From contig NC_060117.1 of the NCBI RefSeq assembly GCF_021155765.1, forward strand, positions 2,086,501 to 2,150,500: DNA of 64,000 nt, given 5' to 3'. This document shows, piece by piece, positions 47,891 through 58,738 of this stretch (positions within the stretch are counted from its first letter, which is position 1; each line of letters begins with the position of its first letter). A model generated the notes under the pieces. That model searched no databases. It saw nothing but the letters and a program-made list of their open reading frames with translations, and was not told where the DNA came from. This stretch comes from Diprion similis (taxonomy: Eukaryota; Arthropoda; Insecta; Hymenoptera; Diprionidae). The position numbers and the translations under genes were made by a program.

Positions 47891-49189
47891 AAAATTCATA
47901 ACTCCGGTTCTGTTTGAGCTAGAAAGTTCTTTTTTTTTCATTTCAAAGCTAAAAGAATGAATTTTAATAGAAAAAAAAAAAATAGTCTCATTAAAAATTA
48001 TTAACAAATTCATATTTTAAGAAACAATTAAATTGTGTCGACAATTAAATGAAAATGAGTTTGATCCATTTTTTGACCGACGATGTCTAATTAAACTGTA
48101 ATTAAACTCACGTGATAATTCGTAAGTTTTCGGTTTTCCAATTATTACAGATTTTTCCATCCTGATTTTCTTCTCTCTCTTCTTTGTTCGAATTGTTTTC
48201 CAAAAAAAAAAAAAAAAAAAAAAAAAAACTTCACGACGAACCGTTGAATTCAATTTCGACTTTATTTCTACAACGCGCGCGCGCGATTTTTCTATGTACA
48301 TTTTGATGCTGCGTGGACCGCAGCATCCTTCCAACTGGCGGTGAAACTCACTTCCCCATTTTCAAAATCACCGTTGTCAAAAAACCTGACTCGACCGGCG
48401 GCTGCGAGTATGTAAAATAAAAGTAAACTTGCTTCTCCCGATCATCTCTTGCATCGTAAAGAAAAAACAAAAAATAATCACAATAATAATCCTATTCATC
48501 CCCTCGAAGATCCTCCCTCCAAGACGGAGGAGATGACCAGTGGTCAGTTAAAGAGCTCAGCTCAAAAGTTCCGAGAGAAATAGAAAGAGAAAAAGGTCAC
48601 ACGCTGCATGCCGTGGGAAAGCTTTTCGCAGCGTCCTGCATGCTGGTCCAGTCCGACAGGTTTTACGATCTGCATCTCGCGGATGTTTTCTCGCCCTTCT
48701 GAAGCCTTCGTCTCGTCTTCGGACTCACGAAATCGGGGGATCGTCGCCCCTCCGCATCACGAAATCACGTTTCTCTCGACGGACCTGTTTCAACAGCTTC
48801 GCACTCCCCCGACCTTTAACCTTTTTTCATCCCTTATATTACGCGAGATGATTTCTGAAGAAGAGGAAAAGGGGATGCATTGGTAGATGGATAATAATTA
48901 ATACGAAATGTACTGAGAAAATTGAATATTATTATTATTGTTAGTATTTTTCGTAATAATTATATTAGTGAGATTTTGTTGACGATTTAAAAATTGACGA
49001 TCCGGTGATAAAAGTTTTTTATACTTTTTTTTTTTCTTACATTTCTTCAGCGAAGCATCGATTTTATAAAATTATTTAAGCTTCGGGAAGGAGCGAAATC
49101 GCAATTTGTTTAAGGTAATCGAAGGCGATTTTTTGAGTCATTTTGAAAAATCTGTCCAACTTGTTTTTCTTTTTGTTCAAAAAAAAAAA
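47891..49189. other. Non-coding stretch
   Basis: No gene recognised. It contains a 26-A tract (about 48203-48228), a (GC)n patch CGCGCGCGCG near 48276-48285, and a GC-richer island at 48490-48870 containing the near-palindrome GACCAGTGGTCAG near 48534. Confidence 0.6.
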
Positions 49190-49660
49190 AGAACCAAAAA
49201 AATCGCCGCCTTCTAATTTTAGCCAAAATCGGAAAAAATGTTCTATTTTTTTTTCACCTCGTCGGATTCGCCATTTTGGTTTTCGCAAATTTGAAGTCAG
49301 ATTTTTAATCAGCGAACCAAGAAACCTTCGAGTACCAATTTTCAACAATCTCCAAATGTTTTTAGTTTATTTTTCTTCAGCGTATCGAATGCGCCAAATT
49401 TAAATCTTGCTAATCTGACTTTAGATTCGTAATCAGCGATCCCAAAAACATTTTGTTATCAATTTTTATTCGAATCCATTCATCCACTCTCAAGATATCA
49501 TCACGTTTATTTGATTCTTCGGGATTTTGTTATTTAAATAATTGAAAATGTACCGAACCGATCAAAATAAAAATCTGATCAGTTTTAGTTTGGAAAAGCT
49601 GCATCGATTGAGATCAAAATCATAAAAATCCGTAGTTTCGTTCAAAAAATTGATCACACA
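49190..49660 (-). repeat. Dispersed repeat family, copy 3 (inverted relative to copy 1)
   Basis: Read on the minus strand, the order is GAGAGTGGATGAATGGATTC, GATTACGAATCTAAAGTCAG, ACTCGAAGGTTTCTTGG, GATTAAAAATCTGACTTC and CAAAATGGCGAATCCGAC. This is the same order as copy 1 at 14240-14720, and the period between the two CTGATTA blocks is ~125 bp. Confidence 0.65.
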
Positions 49661-51827
49661 TTGAAAAAATGTGTGAAAGTGATTCTCTAGACCCTGAGAC
49701 GCGTCAAAATCTACCGAAAATTCAACTTTCGATTTTTAAGAATCTTCCAATAACTTCCCTCTTCTTCTGGAAACCAAAAAACGAAAACTAAAAAAAAAAT
49801 GAAATTTTTACTCCTTATTAAATCACCGGCTCAAAACTATCTCGGAAAAGTCAACTTGGGTAAATAAAATCCGACGTTTCCCAAGGAGATCACCGAACAG
49901 GGAAGACGGAGGGCGTCGACGTCGGCGTCGGCGTCGCGTCGCAAGCTCGAGTCGAGAGAGAGTATCGACGTCTTCAAGTCACATCCAGCTATGCAGCGCG
50001 TAGCTATTATATACTATATACATTACGTATATATACAATACACACATGGGGTTGTATAAGGGTGGCCGGAGGACCCGCGATCCCTTCTGGCAGCCTCCGT
50101 CACCCTCAGCTACGAACCCCTCGTCTTCCCTTCTTCCCTTCTTCCCTTCTCTTCACCCCCTCCACCCCTTTCTCGAGTAACCCTTTCGCAAACATGGCTG
50201 CCATCGCCTTATTTCCGCCACCCTTATATATACTCGCGGCGTGGATTCTCCTTACAGCTTTTAACCCCGGCTCATATCTATACATATATATATGTGTATA
50301 TATATATATGTACAGGGTAGTGCACGTTACTTACTCGTTCGTTCCCTTATCCCGCGGGATGACGTTCCCCCCCCGGATGGATATCCACGTTTTTTTTTAT
50401 TTTTTTTTTTACCCACTTTTACTCTCGTTTTTACCGTTCGAACGTAGGGTAGTTGTATAGGGGAGGGTGCATGGGGCAAAGTGGGTCCCTTGACGAAACA
50501 TTGTCTAAAATCAGAATAAAATGTTTACTTTTCATATGAATAATTATATATGTTTAATTATTATTATCTAGCTTTTTTTAGGAAAAATTATACGTCAATT
50601 TAAGTTCAGAAAAATTATTTTTCACTTTTGACGAGTTCAGAGTCAAAACACAAATTGAAACGTTTAGCGTTACGAGTTGTGCAATTACTCGAGTAAATGA
50701 TTTTCGGATAATTCGTATTTAAGAAAAAGTTCGGGTGGTTCATTTTTATCCATTGTTATTTGAAAAACTTCCGGGGCCCACATTGCTTTTTTTTTTTCTT
50801 AACTTCCATGATTTTTGGTTACATATAATTTATCGAAATTCAATCTATGCGAAGGGATTCTCAAAATTCGAACACTTTATCACAGTGCGTGTGTCATCGG
50901 AAATTATGCAAATAATTGTCAGACGTTGAAGCGATGAAAGAAGAAGAAGAAAAAAAAAAAAAAAAAAAATACAAAAATCTGTCTTTCGAGTAAAATAATG
51001 GAGAAACCTTAGAGTGAAATCGAACAACTATTAAAAAAAAAAAACGGAGACAATTATATTTTGAAGGCATTTAAAATGAAAAATGGATTTGACACTTCAG
51101 TAGATTAATAATTTGAATGCACTTTTCTATCTTTTAAGAATGAAAAAAAAAAAAAATTGGTATCAGATTACGGAGATATTATAATTTGTTAATTTAATTC
51201 GTAATGCTCGACTATCTCGTGATAATTGTCACTACGAGAACTTTTCTGAAACGGAAAGAATAAGAAAAAAAAATGTAATTTAAGAAAGTCGGAGCTTGCA
51301 GGTGGAACACTTGCATTTGCACCTGAACTACCACCTTTATAAACGCAAAAGTTGAAACGCACACAATTTCCACATAACCTATACACGATTCTAACGTAAT
51401 TTAGCGAGAATCGCAGGATTTTACCGTACCCGCAACTCCTGTCTCCTAATTCTCTCTCTCTTCCTCTCTCGCTCGCTCTCTCCTCTCTCTCCCTCTCTCG
51501 CTCGCTCTCTCCTCTCTCTTTCTCTCTCGCTTTGCTCTACCCGAAGACTAGGCGGTACCATCGCGGCATCGGTCGAGTCCCGGGTCCGGTACGTCGGCGG
51601 TGTTTGGATGTTAGACCGCAGTTACAATATCGCTTGATTAGAAATGTACATACACGTGCAGCAACGGTGGTCCGAACCCGTTGCCGAGGGCGGTGGCGAT
51701 AGCGAGGCGTCCGTCCGTTTTCGAGGACATGCAAAATCCGAACTTGCGTTGTTGCCGTACCTCCCCAAAATTTGTTTCTACGTCTATCTTATGTCCGTTG
51801 TGAAAAAACTGTGGCAAAAATAATTTT
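49661..51827. other. Non-coding stretch with a GC-richer island and a C/T tandem
   Basis: No gene recognised. The island 49880-50260 includes a GTCGGC hexamer-like run (49918-49938) and ATGGCTGCCAT at 50194-50204. A TATAGGGGAGGG terminus lies at 50457, related to 15419. Poly-A tracts lie at 50947-50969 and 51029-51040. A C/T-rich higher-order tandem occupies 51451-51531. Confidence 0.6.
51451..51531 (+). repeat. C/T-rich tandem with ~35-bp higher-order unit
   Basis: The block CTCTCTCGCTCGCTCTCTCC occurs twice, about 37 bases apart, within a longer CT-dinucleotide tract. Confidence 0.85.
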
Positions 51828-52052
51828 TTACGGCATGGGCATTATTGAAAAGTCCACTTTTTGTGGCAGTTTTCGTTCCGTAAAGTGACGCTTTATACCC
51901 CAGCGAACAAAGTTGCGGAATAAAGTCTTTATTCCACAGTTTTGATGCGCAGTTCGAAGTGCGCATTCCAAACTGCCGAATAAAGTAGCTTCGTCGAACA
52001 GATCGCGACATAACCTCACTCTTCGTTTTGCTTTTCAATGCCCATACCGTAA
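51828..52052 (-). mobile_element. 225-bp TIR element (MITE-A), copy 1
   Basis: Terminal inverted repeats are TTACGGCATGGGCATT on the left and, in reverse complement, TTACGGTATGGGCATTGAAA on the right. TA at both inner ends would fit a Tc1/mariner-type target site. The interior contains the palindrome GGAATAAAGTCTTTATTCC-like at about 51918-51937 and the inverted blocks GCGCAGTTCGAAGTGCGC. An almost identical copy lies inverted at 57520-57743 with fewer than ten visible differences. The open frame through both copies follows from this similarity and does not look like a protein. Confidence 0.8.
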
Positions 52053-52062
52053 TAAATATTGC

Positions 52063-52188
52063 ATGTGGCATGCCCGTAAACCGTTTTTTGGCTCGGATAA
52101 TTTCAGTACTCGTTTCCGGCTCGCCTTCAGCTCGTCCTGAAATCTTTATCCTTGCCAAAAAAACAGACGGTTTACGGACATGCCACAT
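52063..52188. mobile_element. 126-bp hairpin element (MITE-B), intact copy
   Basis: The left arm starts ATGTGGCATGCCCGTAAACC and the right arm, in reverse complement, starts ATGTGGCATGTCCGTAAACC, with five extra bases further in. The palindrome continues inwards, with GGATAATTTCAG opposite CTGAAATCTTTATCC, leaving a ~30-base loop. It lies ten bases from MITE-A. The same adjacency is found at the second locus. Confidence 0.75.
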
Positions 52189-54479
52189 AAATAGTTTACA
52201 ACTTTTTTCCCTTTCTCTATCGGGCTTCGTTTCAACCGTATCGAAAACAGCGACATCTGGTGGTAGAAATAATTCAACGCTTCAATCGCGTCGTATTTAA
52301 TTTTAAAACACGGTTTTTTCGCTGTTTTTAATGTCGATCGTTTCATCGTTATGAAAAATAACTCTGACAGCTTGCACGGAGATTTTGGTATTCTGATATT
52401 TCATAAATTTTTTAATCCCAAACTATCAGCTGATCGCTTGTTACGACGCCATGTTTTTCTGCCATGCTGTAATTTTTCTTCAGGCAATTTTTTCGGTACT
52501 TTTTATGAAATCGAAATACTGACATTCGGGATAAAGTCATAGATTTTTTTATGCAATCGATTGAAAAATTTTTTTTTTTCTCAACAATCGTGTAAACTCG
52601 ATGATTCTGGTCTATGATTTTTTACCTTGATATTAAGAATTTCTAATCACCCATCGTCACTTCACAAGTAACGAGAACACAGTGTGTTACGTGTCTAAAG
52701 TTTTCTCCATTATCTACACAGCACGTAGGTATTTTCAGGCGCGAAAAGGTATACATATATATATATATATAAACTATTCTTGGCACATACATAGTTCCAC
52801 GATAGAAGTAGGTATAGAAAATTAGTTCAGCTTGTCCCGATTTCTGATGAGAATAATTCAGATGCATACAAGGTTTCTACGAAAACTAGATCGTGACGAG
52901 TCTAGGAATACATCAAGTATAACATGTACATATAAAAATTTGTCTATCTATAAAGCTGGCGTTATTATTATGTAAAAAAAAAAAAAAGAAAAAAACAATT
53001 GAACAGAAAATAATTAATGCCTATAGCGTCGTTTTTTCGCAAACATTTCTTACCCTAAGAATCTAGGGAATTTTATATTAGAGCATATAAAAAACATGGT
53101 TTTAATAGAATCATTTTGATTCCGTGCGAATTTTTTAAATCTGTTTTACTTTTTTGCTTTCCTCTTACACGGGGAAAAAAACGGTTTTCTAGATTCTCAT
53201 GGCGGAACAGTATCCTTGGGTTTATTTTAAACCGCTTCCTTGCCGCGGTGAACTTTCTAGCTCTTGGCACTAGGTTAACGAAACGGAGTGAAATTAAATG
53301 AATATTACAGTAGTAATCCACTCAAAATTGCATACACTAACGAACGAACGCTTTTCACCACCGTGCTACTAAATGCGAATAGTCTGTTATCAAATAGTAG
53401 GCACTTACGTAATCCGTGTGCTTTGAAGAATGTCGAATTTGTCAAAAAAAAAAAAAAAAAAAAAAAAAAAACAATTAGAAACTTCATTTATCATTTGTAT
53501 ATAATCGTTCGATTAATGTTTACCAAAAACAAGAAAAAATAAAAATCTAACAAATTTCTTTTTCTTTGCATACCTCTACCAAGAAAGTCGAGATTGATGA
53601 TTGATTTTTTCTGCCTTAAAAAGAAGGTAAAAAAAAAAAACCAAAAAAAAAAAAAAAAAAAAACAACAAAAAACCGCAACAGAAAAAACGTGAAAAAACT
53701 TTTGAAACAATAAATTTAGAATTTTTTCTTTTTCTCCCAATGTATCCGATCTTTTTAATCCTTCGTTATAAAAGTGAACACCTTGTATGCGGGTATTATA
53801 CGTGTGTAAGTGAATCTGTGAAAGGAGCAAAGCGGCAACATCATCTTTCAACGCCAGATAAATAATTTAAGAGAACTACGGGTTTTGTGTGTGATTGTAG
53901 CTGTATTTTGCATGTCAGTGTGTGTGTGTGTGTGTGTGTTTGTGTTTACATGATATGAGGTGCAATTCGCCAGCCACCGGTTACATATTTAAATAGCTGC
54001 AGCACAGAAACCGGCAGAGGGAGCGAAGCTGTACGCCTAAATATAGACACTTTGGTAGATTTTCAAAATTTATAACATGCTTGTACAGTACGTCTGCCGT
54101 CTGCATGGGAAAAAAGAATCGCGACGGAAAGTGGAGAAGGAAAATAAAACAGTTTCAATCTGCGACTTTGCCTCGACGGAGCTAAAAACGGACGATTGGT
54201 GAAAAACGAAGAGAAGAGAGAGAGAGAGAGAGAAAGAGAGAGAATGAGAAAGATAGAAAAGGGGTAAATTAGTGGCCAGACGGACAACCCTTTCAACGTC
54301 TACCACCAACCGCCTACCGACATCAACGACACCTTCTAGCCAAACACGTATTCCTTCCAAATGTAATTGCGGGTTCGAATCCTGAGATTATACCACTCGT
54401 CGAGAAGTCGTAAAACGGTTTTTTTTTAATTCCGACATCTTTGTTGATGGTAGACGATGAAATTCGATTGTCTCATTTA
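52189..54479. other. Non-coding stretch
   Basis: No gene recognised. It contains GCGACATCTGGTGG (CTCF-like, one mismatch to the core) at 52250-52263, (TA)n at about 52753-52771, poly-A tracts at 53443-53471 and 53630-53664, a GT dinucleotide run near 53919-53939 and a GA tract near 54216-54243. Confidence 0.6.
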
Positions 54480-54790
54480 ATTCTTTGACCGTTTGAAAGA
54501 ATTTTTTTTTTTTTAACCTTTCATGCGTATATTTTTACTCACATCCCATTCAATTGAAATTTTGCATGGGCAGATTTTTTGGCGTCGACGATTACGAATC
54601 TCAACTCGAAATTCGAAGATTCAAAATTGTGGATCTAATATGGCGGATGTAAATTCGAATAGTTATTTGATTTTGGTAAAACTTTGTGTTACGTGGTTTT
54701 CGGGGTCGCTGATTACAAATCTGAACTCGAAATAATTAGAATATTCAAAACGGCGGATCCAATATGGTGGACAGACAAAAACATCAAGAA
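54480..54790 (+). repeat. Dispersed repeat family, copy 4
   Basis: The blocks GATTACGAATCTCAACTCG and GTGGATCTAATATGGCGGA (54590-54650) are followed ~120 bp later by GATTACAAATCTGAACTCG and GGCGGATCCAATATGGTGGA. This is two diverged tandem units of the family at 14240 and 49190. Confidence 0.65.
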
Positions 54791-56416
54791 TAAAGATTTT
54801 GAAAAAATTCTGTAAGATTTTTTGGCTAGATTTTCATCTTAGATTAGAAGAAAATGCGTTTTTTCCGTAGAAAATTACGAATTTCGACCATTTGTTTACA
54901 AGTCCTATTGTTGCAATAAACAAATAAATACCTTTAATATCTTTATCAGACTTAAAAGTATTTCAGTGACAATGTGGAACCAAGAAAGTACTTTAAAAAA
55001 ATAAAAGACTGCAAAAAAATGGTCAATTAAAGGGTTAATCGTTGATAAAAAAAAAATTTTCCCCTAATCTATCATTTTCTTCTCCTTCTTATTAATTTTG
55101 ACTTTCTATTCTTCACATTCTAGTTTCCATCAGAGGGCCCTCGTCTTGTAATCACGTATAATTTATAACAAGTAAATACATGTATAATAATTACGGTGGA
55201 GATCGGATCTCTGCTGACTTTCTATACCGGAAGTGAGCGAATGATTATATCCACAGAACTATATACATCATACTTATGCATATATGACGTACCTACAGTG
55301 ATCATGTACATATAAACGTTTGCCGCATTACGTACGAACAGACGTAGGTACACGGAAGTGAAGTCTTGCTTGTCTTTGAACTAGCTAAGTAATTATAGGA
55401 ATTGGTAAACACGCATTTCCATCTCTCTCCTTCTCTCTCTCTCTGTCTTCTCTCTCTCTATCGTTCATTTGGTATAACTTGTTTCCCAGGATTTGACCAG
55501 CGTAGAATTTCCACTGGTATTAATCGTTTTGGTAATTTTTAAACACTCAAGTAAAAGAAAAAAGAAAAAAAGAAGATAAAAAAAATATTAAATTGTTGTT
55601 AAATTTCGTCACTTTGTTTCGAATTTATAACGGTCAAAGGCTAATCGTCTCTCAATCATGGGTCAATTAATGCCAGAGGATTCTTGGTCACAAGAGAAGT
55701 AATTCCTCCCTCTTTCGCTCGAATATCTCCCATGAAACACCGCGAGGGAACGCCTGTCATTTCCTAATAATTACGCTATTTCCGCTGCCTCTCTAATACA
55801 CAATCTACGTCGTCGTAGGTATAACCTGTTCCTCGAAATTTCCCTTCCTCTATACTCCAGGTATAATCCACTTCCATCGAGCAATCTAAGAGACGGAGAG
55901 AAACTTTGATATAGCAGGTGTTTAGTTACAAATTTTTTATACAGATTGTGTTTTGCTTCTTATTTCAATTTTTACCTTTTTTTTTCTTTTCATCTTCTCT
56001 GCAATTGATTCGGAAAAAAAAATTTCACTCCAGAATGCTATTGAATGTATTGAAAATTGATGTAAAATATTTCAATATCTATAATTTTATTCTATTTTAT
56101 TTTATTTTTTTCCCAAGTCAAATTCTGCCGATGAGGATAGAACAAAAAAAAAAAAAAAAATGAAAAAGCAATAAGAAAGTATTCTGAAGATGGAAAATTT
56201 TTACCTTCGTTAAATTATAATGTTCAAAGGAATTTACTGGTCACGTGTAGGCAGGGGTTGAGAATTTCCGGATCGACAGAATTTCGTTGAACCACTGAGC
56301 AGTGAAATGTACTCTTTTCTTGAGTTTTTTGGCGAGTGAAGGAAAGAGAGAGATTTTCAACCCTCGTTCGTTTTCAGGGGTTAAAAACTTTATTCGGCGG
56401 GAAAATTCGTCACCCT

Positions 56417-56466
<50 letters not shown>

Positions 56467-57443
56467 ACTCACTTACTCACAAGCATAAAATATTATACCT
56501 CCTACTTGAAAATCAAGACTGTTTATGTATTATATATCTGCCACGTTGTGTATATATATATATATATGTATATGTATATATTGTATAGTATATATGTAAA
56601 TATACGCATATTGCGAATCGTGAAGTTAGTCGAGTGTTCAGCAAACGGTGTACCTACTCGGTGTAACCGGTTCATTAAACACTACCAACCTATGTTTATG
56701 CGAATATATACCCGCGTTCATGTTCGACTCATTTAACGCTCTTGCTTTGCCCCTTGCGTCTTCTTCACGTCTATTAAACTTACACAACCAAATGAACAAG
56801 ATCATAAAAACAAATATAGTGATTCAGCTCTATTTTCTTGATTAATAGTTACGCTGTTGAAAATTTTTTTACTGTAGATATTTTTTTTTTTTTTTATTCG
56901 CACTGAGTTGATAGTTTTGTTGAGCTAGCACAACCACTTAAATTTTATTGGATACCGTCTTATTGCCGATCTATTCTTCCAGTTTCAATTTCGTCGTCCC
57001 ACTCATTTTTGAAAGAATTCATATTTTTTGCTGATATCGAATTACTGTTTTTTTATTTTTTTTTTCATTAGCCTATTTGTTAAAGATTTTGCAAATGTTA
57101 GGTTCGTTAGACTCTTAATGATCATTTCGTTGGAAATGAGTGCAATCACATCGAATCAACAGATTATCGTGCGGAATAAATTACCCCGTAACTTAATTTG
57201 CGGAAACGCAAATGCGAAAGAAGAATTTTGCAAGTTGAAATAACGGATTTGCTACGTTGAAACAACACTTGACTATGCTTGTAAACCTTTTGCTGTTGCC
57301 GTGAGAATTTCTGCGCTGACAGCTAAAATTCTTTATTAATGCTGTAAATTTTTTTTTTTAACGTGTTTGTGTTATCAGTGTTGAGTCGGCAAATTATACA
57401 TTTTTGTTTAAAATGGCGGTGCAACGAAAGTGAAAGTAGGGTA
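54791..57443. other. AT-rich non-coding stretch
   Basis: No gene recognised. It contains CT tracts near 55426-55460 and 56420-56463, poly-A at 56144-56161, poly-T at 56879-56896, and (TA)n near 56551-56605. Short frames here are AT-biased. Confidence 0.6.
56420..56463 (+). repeat. (TC)n microsatellite
   Basis: A pure alternating TC tract of about 43 bases. Confidence 0.95.
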
Positions 57444-57509
57444 GTAAACCGCCTGTTTTTTTGGCAAGGATAAATCCGAACCAAAAAACGGTTTACCGGC
57501 ATGCGACAT
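57444..57509. mobile_element. MITE-B, truncated and internally deleted copy
   Basis: GTAAACCGCCTGTTTTTTTG on the left pairs with AAAAAACGGTTTACCGGCAT on the right. The outer ~12 bases of one arm and the ~60-base centre seen in the copy at 52063-52188 are missing. It sits next to MITE-A copy 2, in the same relative arrangement as at the first locus. Confidence 0.65.
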
Positions 57510-57519
57510 TCAATATTTT

Positions 57520-57743
57520 TTACGGTATGGGCATTGAAAAGCAAAACGAAGAGTGAGGTTATGTCGCGATACGTTCGACGAAGCTACTTTATTCGGCAGT
57601 TTGGGATGCGCACTTCGAACTGCGCATCAAAACTGTGGAATAAAGACTTTATTCCGCAACTTTGTTCGCTGCCGTATGAAGCGTCACTTTACGGAAAGAA
57701 AACTGCCACAAAAAGTGGACTTTTCAATAACGCCCATGCCGTA
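57520..57743 (+). mobile_element. 224-bp TIR element (MITE-A), copy 2, inverted relative to copy 1
   Basis: It begins TTACGGTATGGGCATTGAAA and ends AATAACGCCCATGCCGTAA. By eye it differs from the reverse complement of 51828-52052 at fewer than ten positions over 224 bases, so the duplication is recent or the family is young. Confidence 0.8.
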
Positions 57744-58400
57744 AAAATAAATGATTTCTTTCAGACGTTCTCGACGAGCTCGAAAATATGGTAAAATGAT
57801 GCACCCTGTTCTCAGGTGCAATTTTATCCTCGAATACTTCTTCCAAAAGGATCAATCAAGAGGTGCAGTATTAGAAAATGAAGCTCTACGGTTGCCTGGC
57901 AACGTTAGAAATTCCAGTCGAAGAAAAAGCCTCGGTAGTTGGGCAAGTTGGTGAACGTAGGTGCCGAGCAGCCGACGAAGCGAGTTGCTGCCCGGCTCGG
58001 ACGCCTCTGGGGTTTTGATTGATTAGAGGGTAGAGAGAAGAGGTTCGGTTCAACTCTTGCCCCGGAGGGTGTGCGCCGGGGTTAGTTCAGGCTGTGGCGC
58101 CAGGCCCCTGGGTCATTTGGTGGTGGATGGCCCAGAGTTGGTGAGGGAGGGAAGCGGGACCTGGAGCTGGACCTTGCTCCAGGATGCTGAGGCGCCACAG
58201 TTTATAATAGTTGGCGTGTGCCGCCCAACCCCGAAACCCCCGGGTCAGAACGCCTCCCCTTCCAACTTCCACGCGGAGTTGCTTAAACCTAACATAGACG
58301 ACCACCCCCACTGCCAACGGTTAAGTCTTGTCCGTCGCTTCCGCTACTGCGAATCCCGCCTCTGACCATTTTACACTCAAGGGAAATGTCACCACAGACC
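57744..58400. other. GC-rich island, function unknown
   Basis: The segment 57950-58370 is markedly GC-richer than its surroundings and borders MITE-A on one side and a tandem array on the other. Both strands carry open frames (58057-58365 plus, 58087-58317 minus) without recognisable motifs. There are internal inverted blocks: GCTCCAGGATGCTGAGGCGCC near 58174 and TGTGGCGCCAGGCCCC near 58092. It may be part of a repeat or a regulatory island. Confidence 0.45.
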
Positions 58401-58738
58401 GGAAAAAGAGACGACAAACAACGATGGAACTACGTCTTGGACGGTACTTGAAGAAACTTGCGGGAATCCTGTCTCGTCTTTATTATGGTGGTTCCATTTC
58501 ATGACGAAGAGGAAAAAGAGAAGCCAAACAATGATGGAACAGCATCTTGGACGTTAAATAACCCTATGAGAATCGTGTCTTGTCATTATTATAGTCGTTT
58601 TATTTTCTGTCGTTTCATTTTCTGACGGAAAAAGAGATGCCAAGTAATGATGGAACACCATCTTGGAAAGTAGTAGAAGAAACTTACGGGAATCGTGTCT
58701 CGTCATTATCAGTGGTTCCATTTTCTGACACAGTATAC
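58401..58738 (+). repeat. Three-copy tandem repeat, unit ~110-116 bp
   Basis: GGAAAAAGAG recurs at 58401, 58511 and 58627. In each copy it is followed by CAAACAATGATGGAAC-like, ATCTTGGACG-like, GGGAATCGTGTCTCGTC-like and GGTTCCATTTTCTGAC-like sequence. Copies are diverged by substitutions and small indels. Confidence 0.8.

Noticed and set aside
51784..52188. 134-codon frame, and its inverted relative at 57501-57794, as a conserved protein
   Set aside because: The similarity ends at the terminal inverted repeats, and the DNA is palindromic inside. It is a duplicated MITE rather than a gene family.
54364..54384. tRNA B-box-like sequence GGGTTCGAATCC
   Set aside because: No matching A box, acceptor stem or anticodon arm can be found upstream at tRNA spacing.
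58057..58365. 102-codon frame in the GC-rich island
   Set aside because: High GC content lowers stop-codon density on both strands, and the opposite strand is open as well. No motif is recognisable.
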